Below, piece after piece: positions 26,752 to 35,174 of a DNA stretch of 64,000 nucleotides. The position numbers and the translations under genes were made by a program. Under the pieces are notes generated by a model, which saw nothing but the letters and a program-made list of their open reading frames with translations, made no database searches and was not told where the DNA came from. Within the stretch, counting starts at the first letter, position 1. Each line of letters starts with the position of its first letter. Source of the stretch: Cellvibrio sp. OA-2007 (lineage in GTDB: Bacteria > Pseudomonadota > Gammaproteobacteria > Pseudomonadales > Cellvibrionaceae); the NCBI RefSeq assembly GCF_000953825.1, contig NZ_BBUL01000085.1, forward strand, positions 1-64,000, read 5' to 3'.

Positions 26752-29133
26752 CTACTGCGGAATCAACACCTGCACTGAATAGCTGCGCCCCGCCTGAATA
26801 TTACCAATGCAATTATCATCAAGCAGTTCACCATTACAGCGCACCTCGATTGCACTCACATTACTGCGCACCAACTCCACCTTAAACTCAGCCCCACGGA
26901 AACGCCGCACCACTGTTGCTCTCGGCCAATGGGATGGCAATTGCGGCGCGATGCGCAGCCCTTTTTCACAACCCTGCAAACCAAACACACCCTCAATCAA
27001 ACAGCGATACACCCAAGACACAGTACCGGTATTAAACAGCTGCGATGAACGCCCTGCAGTGCGTGGATATTGATGATAAGCACCGCGATAATAATTGGGG
27101 ATATACACCGGCAACTGGCCGCGCTGCAGATAATCTACCTCGTTTGGACCAGGAATCATTTGGCGCAGCAATTTATAGGCGCGATCCGAATAGTGATGAT
27201 TCTGTTCCGCGATATTAAACAAACTGTAGATATAAAAAATCGCCGCGTGATTGTAAACCGAACCGTTTTCCGCCGAACCGGGATGCTTCTGCGTCACCCG
27301 ACCCACATCATCGCGCATCGCGGTATATGCAGGCGCAAGCATAGTTACACCGTAAGGTGTTTCCAATTGCTGCTCAATGGCGGCAATCATTTTTTCGCGC
27401 TGCTCTGCACTCGCCGCACCTGCTAAAATCGCCCAACTCTGCGGATTTAAAAAGATGCGCCCTTCTTTGTCTTTGCTTACACCAAACACCACGTCATCGT
27501 CAGTGATACCGCGTCCGAACCAGTCGCCATCCCACAAGTATTTATTCACTGCTGCATTCACATCTTGCGCACCAACACTAAATTCGTTTTGCAATTCTGT
27601 TTGGGATTGTTTAGCGCAGACATCCGCCCATAAATTCAATGCATAAGCCGTTGCCAGGGATAACCAACCAGAAACGCCCCTGCCCTTGTAGCCCACCATA
27701 TTCATTGGATCACACCAATCACCTTGAGCGATAAAACTCAGGCCGCGCTGATCGCGCGACTGCAATAACCAGCGCATCGCATTAGAGATGCGCTCGAATA
27801 CGGAAAGAGTTTTACCATCATGACCTGCTACAGGTTCTTGCAAAATGGCGTAGTCATTGGTTTCGTCGAGATAGGTTTTTAAACACACCGGTAGCCACAC
27901 GCAGTGATCCGTGTGAGGAATTTGGTTGATATATTTCAACTCGGCACCTTCGGCGAGCAAAATACCATCCGGCATAGCGCCCGATTCTTCCTGTTGACTG
28001 AGCGCATGCAAAAATGCCGCGCGGGTAACTTCGGGTTTGATGTAAGTCATCCCCATATTGTCTTGCAGATAATTGCGCGTTTGCGGGTCTGTGGTTAAAC
28101 GATTGACATCACCGTGATAAAACACCTGACGCGGCAGCCAATTGTTTACAAAATTATTTAACTCCGCATCGGGCGTTTCAATTTGTAAACAGCCACTGCC
28201 AGTGGCGATATAGGCGGCATAATCCGCCTGCGCTTTAGCAAAGCCCGATGCGCTCAAATAGGCATCACGCAGGCTTGCAATTTCTACATCGTCAAATGCC
28301 GGCCCAAAAATAAATCGATAATCTTGCTGCGCCTGATCCGGCATTTCCAAACGGTATTGCAATATCGCCGCAGGCGTTTCATAACGCGCATCACCGCAGG
28401 CGAGCGCATCCGCTTGCAGCGCCGTTGGATTGTGTAACCCACCCTCGCCTTCAAAGGTTTCCTGCTTGGCCTCCCAGGCAACGGGATTAACCTCATGCAA
28501 GAAAAATGTTTTGTCTTTGAAATTTTTATTTTTGAAATAATCAGCCACTTTTTGATAAGGGGTGACACAGGTGGCGACAATTCCGCCGAGATCTGCACGG
28601 TATTCGGCCGACTGATTCATCCAGGACATATAGCCAATAGGGAAATAAGGATAGACACTCAGTTTGCGCGCGCGACCGGAATTATTAATCACACGCAATT
28701 GCCACAACTCCACCACATCTTTTACCGGCAGTGACAGCATTAACTCGGCGCGCACACCATCGCACTCAATCGCCCACTGCAAATCACTTTTGCCAACCGA
28801 AAAAGAATAGTCATCGTAAGGCGCACGCACCGGCTCATAGGGTGCAGAAAAAATCTTTCCTGTTTCTTCGTCTTTGATATAAAAAAAACGGCCCGGATGA
28901 TGTGCATAGTAGGGCTGCTCCGGCTGCATAAAGGTTTTTGCTTCCAGATTCGGCGCATAAGCATATTTAGCGGGCTCCGGCTGCATAAATTGTGCAACCG
29001 CATAACCGCGACAGGTTACCTGAATCATCATCTGCTGATTCCACAGGAACCCTGCAGCGCGCGGCATCGCCGTCGGAGTTAACAAATCATAGCGTTCGCC
29101 AGTCTGGCTGGGGGTCAGTAGAGCGTTGGTCAT
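26752..29133 (-). CDS. GH94 phosphorylase, probably cellobionic acid phosphorylase
   Basis: The 793-residue cytoplasmic GH94 enzyme has an N-terminal beta-sandwich (about 1-290) and an (alpha/alpha)6 catalytic barrel (about 320-720). The general-acid region is [21 protein letters not shown] around residues 470-490, and [19 protein letters not shown] and [33 protein letters not shown] are further active-site stretches. GH94 members phosphorolyse cellobiose, chitobiose or cellobionate to sugar 1-phosphate. The WCDPMNM variant and a neighbouring gluconokinase and GntR-like regulator favour cellobionate, giving glucose 1-phosphate and gluconate. No signal peptide. AGGA precedes the ATG. Family sure; substrate inferred. 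Confidence 0.85.
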   Translation of the reverse strand: MTNALLTPSQTGERYDLLTPTAMPRAAGFLWNQQMMIQVTCRGYAVAQFMQPEPAKYAYAPNLEAKTFMQPEQPYYAHHPGRFFYIKDEETGKIFSAPYEPVRAPYDDYSFSVGKSDLQWAIECDGVRAELMLSLPVKDVVELWQLRVINNSGRARKLSVYPYFPIGYMSWMNQSAEYRADLGGIVATCVTPYQKVADYFKNKNFKDKTFFLHEVNPVAWEAKQETFEGEGGLHNPTALQADALACGDARYETPAAILQYRLEMPDQAQQDYRFIFGPAFDDVEIASLRDAYLSASGFAKAQADYAAYIATGSGCLQIETPDAELNNFVNNWLPRQVFYHGDVNRLTTDPQTRNYLQDNMGMTYIKPEVTRAAFLHALSQQEESGAMPDGILLAEGAELKYINQIPHTDHCVWLPVCLKTYLDETNDYAILQEPVAGHDGKTLSVFERISNAMRWLLQSRDQRGLSFIAQGDWCDPMNMVGYKGRGVSGWLSLATAYALNLWADVCAKQSQTELQNEFSVGAQDVNAAVNKYLWDGDWFGRGITDDDVVFGVSKDKEGRIFLNPQSWAILAGAASAEQREKMIAAIEQQLETPYGVTMLAPAYTAMRDDVGRVTQKHPGSAENGSVYNHAAIFYIYSLFNIAEQNHHYSDRAYKLLRQMIPGPNEVDYLQRGQLPVYIPNYYRGAYHQYPRTAGRSSQLFNTGTVSWVYRCLIEGVFGLQGCEKGLRIAPQLPSHWPRATVVRRFRGAEFKVELVRSNVSAIEVRCNGELLDDNCIGNIQAGRSYSVQVLIPQ

Positions 29134-29177
29134 GAAGGTGTCCTATCGAAAACAATTATTACGAGGGGGGAAGGGAA

Positions 29178-29202
29178 TTAAAAAGCGCCGCAACGCGGCG
29201 CT
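29178..29202 (-). terminator. Intrinsic terminator between transporter and GH94 genes
   Basis: On the minus strand, AGCGCCGC and GCGGCGCT form a perfect 8-bp stem with a 3-nt loop (29184-29202), followed by TTTT. It lies just past the transporter stop codon and before the GH94 gene on the same strand, so it should reduce read-through into GH94. Confidence 0.8.
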
Positions 29203-29220
29203 AAATCAAAGCTGTAATCG

Positions 29221-30861
29221 CTAGGAGTGACGCGCCTCAAGCTCTTGCTGGATCGATTCCACTTTAGCGTCACTCAGGTTGTAAAACAGTAGCGATAATG
29301 CGGTGAGGAGTGCAAATAACCCGGGCACCAAGGTTTGCATATAGATGATACTATCGAGCGAAGCGCCATCCTGCATCTGACCGGCTTGATAACCCATCAT
29401 CGCCAACACCGAGAGCATTAACGCCGAGCCGATTGCACTGCCAATTTTTTGCGAGAAAGTGGTAGCAGCGAAAGTCATACCTGTTGCGCGGCGCCCATTT
29501 TTCCACTCGTTATAATCAGCGACATCGGCATACATCGCCCAGGTAATCGGCGGCTTAAAACCCAGTGCAATACTGATCAGAATATTCAGTGCAAACATCC
29601 AGATAATTTCTTTGGGTAACTCTGCACTGTCGCGCACTGTGCCATCCGCGCCGATACGCTTCACACTAATTACCTGCCCGTTCGCATCAAGCAGATTCAA
29701 TGCAGGCCCTGTTTCCGCCAAAGGCACACGCTCTTTAATAATCCAGAAAATTTTGTCGTGGCGCAGCCACTGATAGACATCACCCTCTGCATGGGGCTTC
29801 CCAAGCAAGGTGGGCGCATCAAGCTGCACCTCATTAGAGGTTATATCCAATACACCGTTAGCGTGCGGTTTGGGCACAAAGGTAAATGCAATTGACAATA
29901 TCGCGACCACACACAGCAACCACATCAACAATTTACGTTTATCGACATATTTAGTGACCGTTGAAGCGAACATTGCGCCAACCATCAGGCCCGCCATTTG
30001 CAAACCTATATAGTTGCCGAGCAAATCCGGGCGCTCAACAAAATAGCGAAAATAATAAGCCGCTGAGCTGCCACGCAGTGTCATAGTGATCATAAACACC
30101 AGCGCCAATACAAATAACACCAACCACGGGCGACAGATAAAAAGATCTTTCAAATCATTTAAGGGGTGGGTTTTTTCTTGGGTGAGTGCCGGCTGGATTC
30201 GCTCGCGCGTAGTCAAAAAAGTGACCATAAACAAACAGCTGGCGATGATTGAGTAAATAACCATGGTCATCTGCCACCCTTTTGCGGAATAGCGATCACC
30301 ATCACCAAAATACTCTGCCAGTTCCGGCGTAGCCGCACCGACCAAAATACTGGCGAAGTAGGCGAAGAAGAAGCGCGTACTGTTGAGTTTATTGCGCTCC
30401 TGAGTGTTAGCCGTTAAAACTGCCGAGAGCGAGTTGTACGGCATATTCAACACGGTGTAACAAAGCATTAACAGGCAGTAAGAGGCATAAGCCCAGATCA
30501 ACTTACCGGTATCATCCAACTCAGGGGTGCTCATGGTTAAAATACCCGCCCCCATCATCGGCAGCGCACCCCAGAGTAAATAGGGGCGGAATTTTCCCCA
30601 GCGAGTATTAGTGCGGTCGGCAATACCACCCATAATTGGATCGGTAATCGCATCAATAATCTTGGTAACCGTAATCATGGTCGCCGCTGCAGCAGCGCCA
30701 ATACCAAACACGTCCGTATAAAAAAATACTAAATATGAGCCAATAATCGCCCAATAAAAATTAAATCCGGCATCACCCAAACCATAACCAATTCTCTCGC
30801 GCCAGCTCAGTGTAGCAAGACGATCATCTTTTTTTGTCAGGGGCTGTTGCACATTCACCAT
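29221..30861 (-). CDS. GPH-family sugar:cation symporter with a large inserted loop
   Basis: This is an approximately 546-residue, MelB-like MFS transporter of the glycoside-pentoside-hexuronide family. Typical motifs are ERIGYGLGDAGFNFYWAIIGSY at helix 1, DPIMGGIADRTNTRWGKFRPYLLWGA after helix 2, and YADVADYNEWKNGRRATGMTFAA near helix 11. About 90 polar residues (DNA about 29610-29880) interrupt the C-terminal half between two helices, unusual for the family. The ATG at 30861 has GGAG upstream. Gene context suggests uptake of cellobionate or a related disaccharide acid; this is inferred. Confidence 0.88.
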   Translation of the reverse strand: MVNVQQPLTKKDDRLATLSWRERIGYGLGDAGFNFYWAIIGSYLVFFYTDVFGIGAAAAATMITVTKIIDAITDPIMGGIADRTNTRWGKFRPYLLWGALPMMGAGILTMSTPELDDTGKLIWAYASYCLLMLCYTVLNMPYNSLSAVLTANTQERNKLNSTRFFFAYFASILVGAATPELAEYFGDGDRYSAKGWQMTMVIYSIIASCLFMVTFLTTRERIQPALTQEKTHPLNDLKDLFICRPWLVLFVLALVFMITMTLRGSSAAYYFRYFVERPDLLGNYIGLQMAGLMVGAMFASTVTKYVDKRKLLMWLLCVVAILSIAFTFVPKPHANGVLDITSNEVQLDAPTLLGKPHAEGDVYQWLRHDKIFWIIKERVPLAETGPALNLLDANGQVISVKRIGADGTVRDSAELPKEIIWMFALNILISIALGFKPPITWAMYADVADYNEWKNGRRATGMTFAATTFSQKIGSAIGSALMLSVLAMMGYQAGQMQDGASLDSIIYMQTLVPGLFALLTALSLLFYNLSDAKVESIQQELEARHS

Positions 30862-30991
30862 TGCTCTCCGGTTTTTTATTAATAGCATCTCGCCACTCGA
30901 TAGAGTGATAACCACCAAGGGGGAAATGCTGGGGCTCTAGTAGAAGATCTTGTTTTATAGTTTTGTGTGGCTTACTAACTGCAAATAACTG

Positions 30992-32029
30992 CTACAACAG
31001 ACGGGTAGTCGATGCACGCTTGCGAATTTCATAGCCCATATCAATTTTTTTAGATTCGATTGGCTTGTCATTGAGCACACGAATAATCATTTCGGAAGCT
31101 TTAACACCCATCTCATAACGGCCAACTGATACACTGGTCAGCGATGGATTTACATATCCCGCCGCTTCGATATCGTTAAAACCACAAATTGCCATATCCT
31201 GAGGGACGCGAATGTTCATCCGCTGCGCCTCAAACAAGGCACCAAGAGCCAAGTCATCATTCACACAAAATACAGCGTCGATAACACCATTCGTGGAAGC
31301 CATTAAACTTTTGAACAGTTCGCCACCAACACCAATGGAAGATGGCTCAGGAGTGGTGACTATGTAGTTTTTCTCAAACTTACCCGCCTGCTCGAGTGCA
31401 AGCTTGTAACCTTGCATACGCTGCTGCACACGCGGGTCCATACGGGCGCCGATAAAACCGATGCGCTCATAACCCTGCCCCAGCAAATACTTCACCACAT
31501 CAAAACCCGCGCGGCCGTGAGCAAACCCAACATTCATATCGATGGGATCGGCCAATAACTCCATGATCTGCACGATCGGAATACGCGCTTTATGTAGGAA
31601 ATTTTGACAAGCCTTGGTCTGGTCGCCGCCAGTGATAATCAAGCCTTCGGGCGACTGGCTCAGCAGCGTACGCACCATTTTCTCTTCTTCCAGCGGCGAA
31701 TAATGGGTATCCACCAACAGCACTTTGTAGCCCGCTGCGCCCATCACCTCATAAATACCGCGCAACACCTCGGTAAACACAATGTTACTCAATGATGGAA
31801 TGGCAACGCCTATCACCTTTGATTTGGACGAAGCCAAAGAGCTGGCATGCTGATTAGGAATGTAACCGAGTGCATCAATCGCTTTCTGCACCTGAATCCG
31901 CAGAGATTCTGATACTTTTTCTGGTTGATTGATCACGCGGGACACGGTGATTGCACTAACACCTGAAGCATCAGCCACATCAACCAAGGTGATTTTTTTA
32001 TCTGAACTTCTTTTTTTTGCTGTTTTCAT
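30992..32029 (-). CDS. LacI-family regulator of GntR (gluconate) type
   Basis: The protein has about 345 residues. The N-terminal helix-turn-helix and hinge are ITLVDVADASGVSAITVSRVINQPEKVS and LGYIPNQHASSLAS. The effector domain has features shared with E. coli GntR: VFTEVLRGI, VPIVQIMELL-like, MNVGF, and VFCVNDDLALGALFEAQR. This points to gluconate or a gluconate derivative as inducer. I chose the ATG at 32029 (MKTAKKRSS). It is divergent from gntK, with two palindromes between them, and leads the transporter and GH94 genes on the same strand. Confidence 0.88.
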   Translation of the reverse strand: MKTAKKRSSDKKITLVDVADASGVSAITVSRVINQPEKVSESLRIQVQKAIDALGYIPNQHASSLASSKSKVIGVAIPSLSNIVFTEVLRGIYEVMGAAGYKVLLVDTHYSPLEEEKMVRTLLSQSPEGLIITGGDQTKACQNFLHKARIPIVQIMELLADPIDMNVGFAHGRAGFDVVKYLLGQGYERIGFIGARMDPRVQQRMQGYKLALEQAGKFEKNYIVTTPEPSSIGVGGELFKSLMASTNGVIDAVFCVNDDLALGALFEAQRMNIRVPQDMAICGFNDIEAAGYVNPSLTSVSVGRYEMGVKASEMIIRVLNDKPIESKKIDMGYEIRKRASTTRLL

Positions 32030-32080
32030 AGGCAATATCTGCACTTGGCTATTATTTTTTGCTAACATACCACAAGCACA

Positions 32081-32096
32081 ATGATTGCGCTATCAT
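32081..32096. promoter_or_regulatory. Candidate LacI-family operator 1
   Basis: ATGATTGCGCTATCAT is a 16-bp near-palindrome (14 of 16 positions symmetrical) with a central GCGC. A CpG-centred palindrome of this length is typical of LacI-family operators. It lies midway between the divergent LacI-type regulator and gntK. Confidence 0.55.
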
Positions 32097-32097
32097 C

Positions 32098-32113
32098 AGC
32101 ATGCTCGCATGCT
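32098..32113. promoter_or_regulatory. Candidate LacI-family operator 2 (perfect palindrome)
   Basis: AGCATGC-TC-GCATGCT is a perfect 7+2+7 inverted repeat, one base away from the first palindrome and 31 bp upstream of the gntK start. It may be a second operator. Its sequence differs from the first, so only one may be the true site. Confidence 0.45.
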
Positions 32114-32144
32114 TTGATCTTTCGGTGTAAACGAGAAAACTTCC

Positions 32145-32714
32145 ATGCACTATTCAGTAGCGATAACTAACCCTGATGCCAGCACCCACCTCATTATTGT
32201 TATGGGTGTTTCAGGTAGCGGAAAGTCATCACTGGCCAAGGCATTGGCTGAACACTACGGTTACGTCTATTTGGATGGCGACGACTTTCACAGTCAGGAA
32301 GCGCGCGATCGCATGGCGAAAGGTCAACCCCTGACCGATGCCATGCGCCTGCCATGGGTTATTCGTATGCGCGATTACTTTCGCGGTGTTGCGCGCAATC
32401 ACCAGCATTCAACACTGGCATTTTCCGGCCTTAGACGTATGCATCGCGACGAGCTGCGCAAAGCCGGATTGAAAACCATTTTCCTCTTTTTAAGCAGCGA
32501 TAAAGACACCATTCAAAATCGCGTCAACAAACGCGCCGGGCATTTCATGGCACCAAGCTTGGTTGACAGCCAATTCGAGAGCTTGGAAGACCCGAGCCAC
32601 GAGCAAGATGTATTTACAATTGATGTAAACGCGCCCTTTGATCAAGTGCTCTCAATGGCAATCCACGTAGTTGATCGGGAACTCCATCATCAAGCAGATG
32701 CACTACTTGCCTAA
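32145..32714 (+). CDS. gntK: Gluconokinase
   Basis: The 189-residue P-loop kinase phosphorylates D-gluconate to 6-phosphogluconate. Walker A is GVSGSGKSS (about residues 22-30), followed by the family's YLDGDDFHSQEARDRMAKGQPLTDAMRLPW. The later AFSGLRRMHRDELR corresponds to the usual SALKRxYRDxLR and HFMAPSLVDSQFESLEDP to the lid region. It is divergent from the GntR-like regulator and likely controlled by it. Gluconate could come from the nearby GH94 enzyme. Confidence 0.93.
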   Translation: MHYSVAITNPDASTHLIIVMGVSGSGKSSLAKALAEHYGYVYLDGDDFHSQEARDRMAKGQPLTDAMRLPWVIRMRDYFRGVARNHQHSTLAFSGLRRMHRDELRKAGLKTIFLFLSSDKDTIQNRVNKRAGHFMAPSLVDSQFESLEDPSHEQDVFTIDVNAPFDQVLSMAIHVVDRELHHQADALLA

Positions 32715-32808
32715 CACAGGCTTGGCTTTCCGCTTTACACCAGCGAGAATGTGAACTCTTGAGCCAGATCTTGATCCAATGATCAACATCACCCATGGAG
32801 AATCACAG

Positions 32809-33102
32809 ATGTCATCTTCAAAAGTTATCTTCATTAGCAGTTTGTTAGTGCTTGCCGGTGCCATTTCTGCCTGCGCTGGAAAAACCCAATACCGCAGCGC
32901 CTGCGCTCAAGAAATCGATGCCGCTTGGAGCGAGCTATCCATCGCCAAAGCAGATGGCTTTAGCGGAACAGTCAGTTATACCAAAGCGCTAGGCCTGATT
33001 ACCACCGCACGCACCATGCAAGGCGTGGAAAACTTCGATAACTGCTACAACCAAGCCAAAAGTGCTCGCTTCTATATTCGCGAATCACGCAAAGGCCAGT
33101 AA
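32809..33102 (+). CDS. Small putative lipoprotein
   Basis: About 97 residues from the ATG at 32809, which has GGAG at good spacing. The N-terminal hydrophobic segment ends in a lipobox-like ISAC, so Cys near residue 23 would be lipidated. The mature part has two more cysteines (SACAQE and DNCYNQA), is helical and polar, and contains KALGLITTARTMQGVENFDNCYNQAKSARFY. It looks like the short helical-hairpin envelope proteins common in gammaproteobacteria. Function unknown. It lies 94 bp after gntK and ends at a strong terminator. Confidence 0.7.
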   Translation: MSSSKVIFISSLLVLAGAISACAGKTQYRSACAQEIDAAWSELSIAKADGFSGTVSYTKALGLITTARTMQGVENFDNCYNQAKSARFYIRESRKGQ

Positions 33103-33132
33103 CAAACTCCTGCATATAAAATACCAATCAAT

Positions 33133-33162
33133 AAAAATGCCCGACATCTGCCGGGCATTTTT
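33133..33162. terminator. Bidirectional terminator between lipoprotein and PhoX genes
   Basis: AAAAATGCCCG pairs with CGGGCATTTTT around ACATCTGC, between two convergent genes. Confidence 0.9.
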
Positions 33163-33179
33163 ATTTTGCAAGATTACAT

Positions 33180-35168
33180 TTAGGAACCAATCACGCCGCC
33201 ATCATTTTTCGTCACTAGCACCGTTGTAGAACGCGGGCAAGTTTTGCCGTCACTGGCGGGATAACTAATACCTGGGTGCTGAATATTCAGCCACAGGCTT
33301 TTTCCATCCGGTGTTGCAGTCAAACCGGTAATTTCGCAGCCGCGTGGCCCCACCAAAAATCGTTTCACTTCACGCGATACAGGGTCGGCACAGAGCAATT
33401 GGTTGCACCCCATTGGCTGATAGACACTTTCTTCATCGTCGTAATCTGTTTCAATCCACAGGCGGCCATCGGCATCAAACCACAAACCATCGGGACAGGA
33501 AAACTTGTCCCCGCGAATATTGCCTTGTTGATTTTCTGGAAAAACTTCATCGGCATGATTGCCCGCCAGCAAAAATATTTCCCAATTAAATTCTGTTGCC
33601 GCAGGATTGGAATCTTTTTCTGCCCAGCGCAGGATTTGCCCGTGATGATTTTCCCGGCGAGGATTTGCAGAGTCTACCGGCTGATCCGGTTTGGTACCGC
33701 GCTGATCATTATTAGTGAGTGTGACGTAAAGCTCGCGTGTGTGCGGATCAACCGCCACCCACTCAGGGCGATCCATCGGTGTTGCGCCGAGAATATCGGC
33801 AGCAGCGCGCGCATTAATTAATACATCCGCTTGATTCATAAATCCATTGCGCGGCGTTAAGCCGCGCTCGCCCCACACTAACGGCAGCCACTCGCCACGC
33901 CCATCACTATGGAATACGGCAACATACAAAACACCCTCATCTAATAGATCTAATTTTGCTGTTGGATTTTTTTTATCAAACCGCTGCTGAGCGACAAATT
34001 TATAAATATATTCCCCTCGTGTATCATCGCCGGAATAAATAGCCACCTCACCAGCATCACCCACCACTACAGTGGCACACTCGCGTGCGTAACGCCCCAG
34101 CGCAGTACGCTTTTTTGGCAGGGATTGCGGATCAAACGGATCAAGCTCAACCACCCAACCAAAACGATTAGGTTCATTTACAAAACCGTTAAAATCTTGC
34201 TCTTCTATTGGCGTAGCGTCAAACCGTGAGTCAACTGAACTCCAATAATACTTGCTGCTATTTAAACCATTGGCAATACCATAACGCTTATGGGATACAC
34301 GCTGCTGCCAATCAGCAGTATTGCGATTCACAAAATAATTATTCCAATTTTCTTCGCAAATTAAATAGGTACCCCACGGAGTTTTCCCCATTGAACAATT
34401 ATTTAAGGTGCCCAGCACTCGAGTGCCGGTTGGGTCTTGTGCGGTTTTTAACTGTGCCGAACCAGCTACAGGCCCAGTAATACCCATTGGAGTATTGCCA
34501 GTCAAACGACGATTGAAAGAAGAATTTTTTACGCGCTGCCACGCACCTTGCTGATCGCGCATAATTTCAATCACACTCACACCGTGCGCTGCCTGTTCTT
34601 TCAGCACCTCGTGTTCAGGGCGATGAACAATACCTTGCGCATCCGCTGTTTCGGTGGGGCCATTAGGGTGCAATGTGGGGTTCGTATATTCATGGTTAAT
34701 CACCAACAACCCGTGATCATTGGGCGCAGACGGAAACGGAAAGTACGCCATGCCATCGTGATTTTGACCCGCTTGCAATTGCTGTTCTTGCCACGTATTC
34801 GTCGCATCAGCTTTCCAGAGAGCTGCGCCAGCAACGACCTCATCGCCCCAAGAAAAAAACGCGCGTGCACTATAACCTTCTGCTATTACAACTCGATCAA
34901 AATCAACTGCAGCTTGAATCGGCACAGATTTAAATCCAATCACTGGTGATGTGGTTTTTAGCGGAAGCTTGGGCGATAGCTTTTTAGCATTATTTGTGCA
35001 AGCCGATAAACTCCCCCCTAAAAAACCGCCTAGCGCCAAGCCAAGCCCACCTTTTAATAAGTTGCGGCGATTAGCGATAACATCTGACAGCCAGGGATTG
35101 GCGGATGGGTTAACGGGAATATCATCCACATCGACAGGTCGGAAATTTTTCTTATCATTCATTGCCAT
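33180..35168 (-). CDS. PhoX-like phosphatase (DUF839), Tat-exported
   Basis: The 662-residue protein has a twin-arginine motif, NRRNLLKGGLGLALGGFLGGSLSAC (given in part), placed after a 35-residue N-terminal extension as in PhoX. DUF839 motifs follow: LLVINHEYTNPTL, NNCSMGKTPWGTYLICEENWNNYF, ECATVVVGDAGEVAIYSGDDTRGEYIYKFV and DKFSCPDGLWFDADGRLWIETD. PhoX enzymes are Ca/Fe-dependent periplasmic phosphomonoesterases. A Cys at the end of the Tat segment suggests possible lipidation. The ATG at 35162 has better ribosome-site spacing than 35168. It is the last gene of the TonB receptor-phytase-PhoX operon, 6 bp after the phytase stop codon. Confidence 0.88.
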   Translation of the reverse strand: MAMNDKKNFRPVDVDDIPVNPSANPWLSDVIANRRNLLKGGLGLALGGFLGGSLSACTNNAKKLSPKLPLKTTSPVIGFKSVPIQAAVDFDRVVIAEGYSARAFFSWGDEVVAGAALWKADATNTWQEQQLQAGQNHDGMAYFPFPSAPNDHGLLVINHEYTNPTLHPNGPTETADAQGIVHRPEHEVLKEQAAHGVSVIEIMRDQQGAWQRVKNSSFNRRLTGNTPMGITGPVAGSAQLKTAQDPTGTRVLGTLNNCSMGKTPWGTYLICEENWNNYFVNRNTADWQQRVSHKRYGIANGLNSSKYYWSSVDSRFDATPIEEQDFNGFVNEPNRFGWVVELDPFDPQSLPKKRTALGRYARECATVVVGDAGEVAIYSGDDTRGEYIYKFVAQQRFDKKNPTAKLDLLDEGVLYVAVFHSDGRGEWLPLVWGERGLTPRNGFMNQADVLINARAAADILGATPMDRPEWVAVDPHTRELYVTLTNNDQRGTKPDQPVDSANPRRENHHGQILRWAEKDSNPAATEFNWEIFLLAGNHADEVFPENQQGNIRGDKFSCPDGLWFDADGRLWIETDYDDEESVYQPMGCNQLLCADPVSREVKRFLVGPRGCEITGLTATPDGKSLWLNIQHPGISYPASDGKTCPRSTTVLVTKNDGGVIGS

Positions 35169-35174
35169 TTACCT

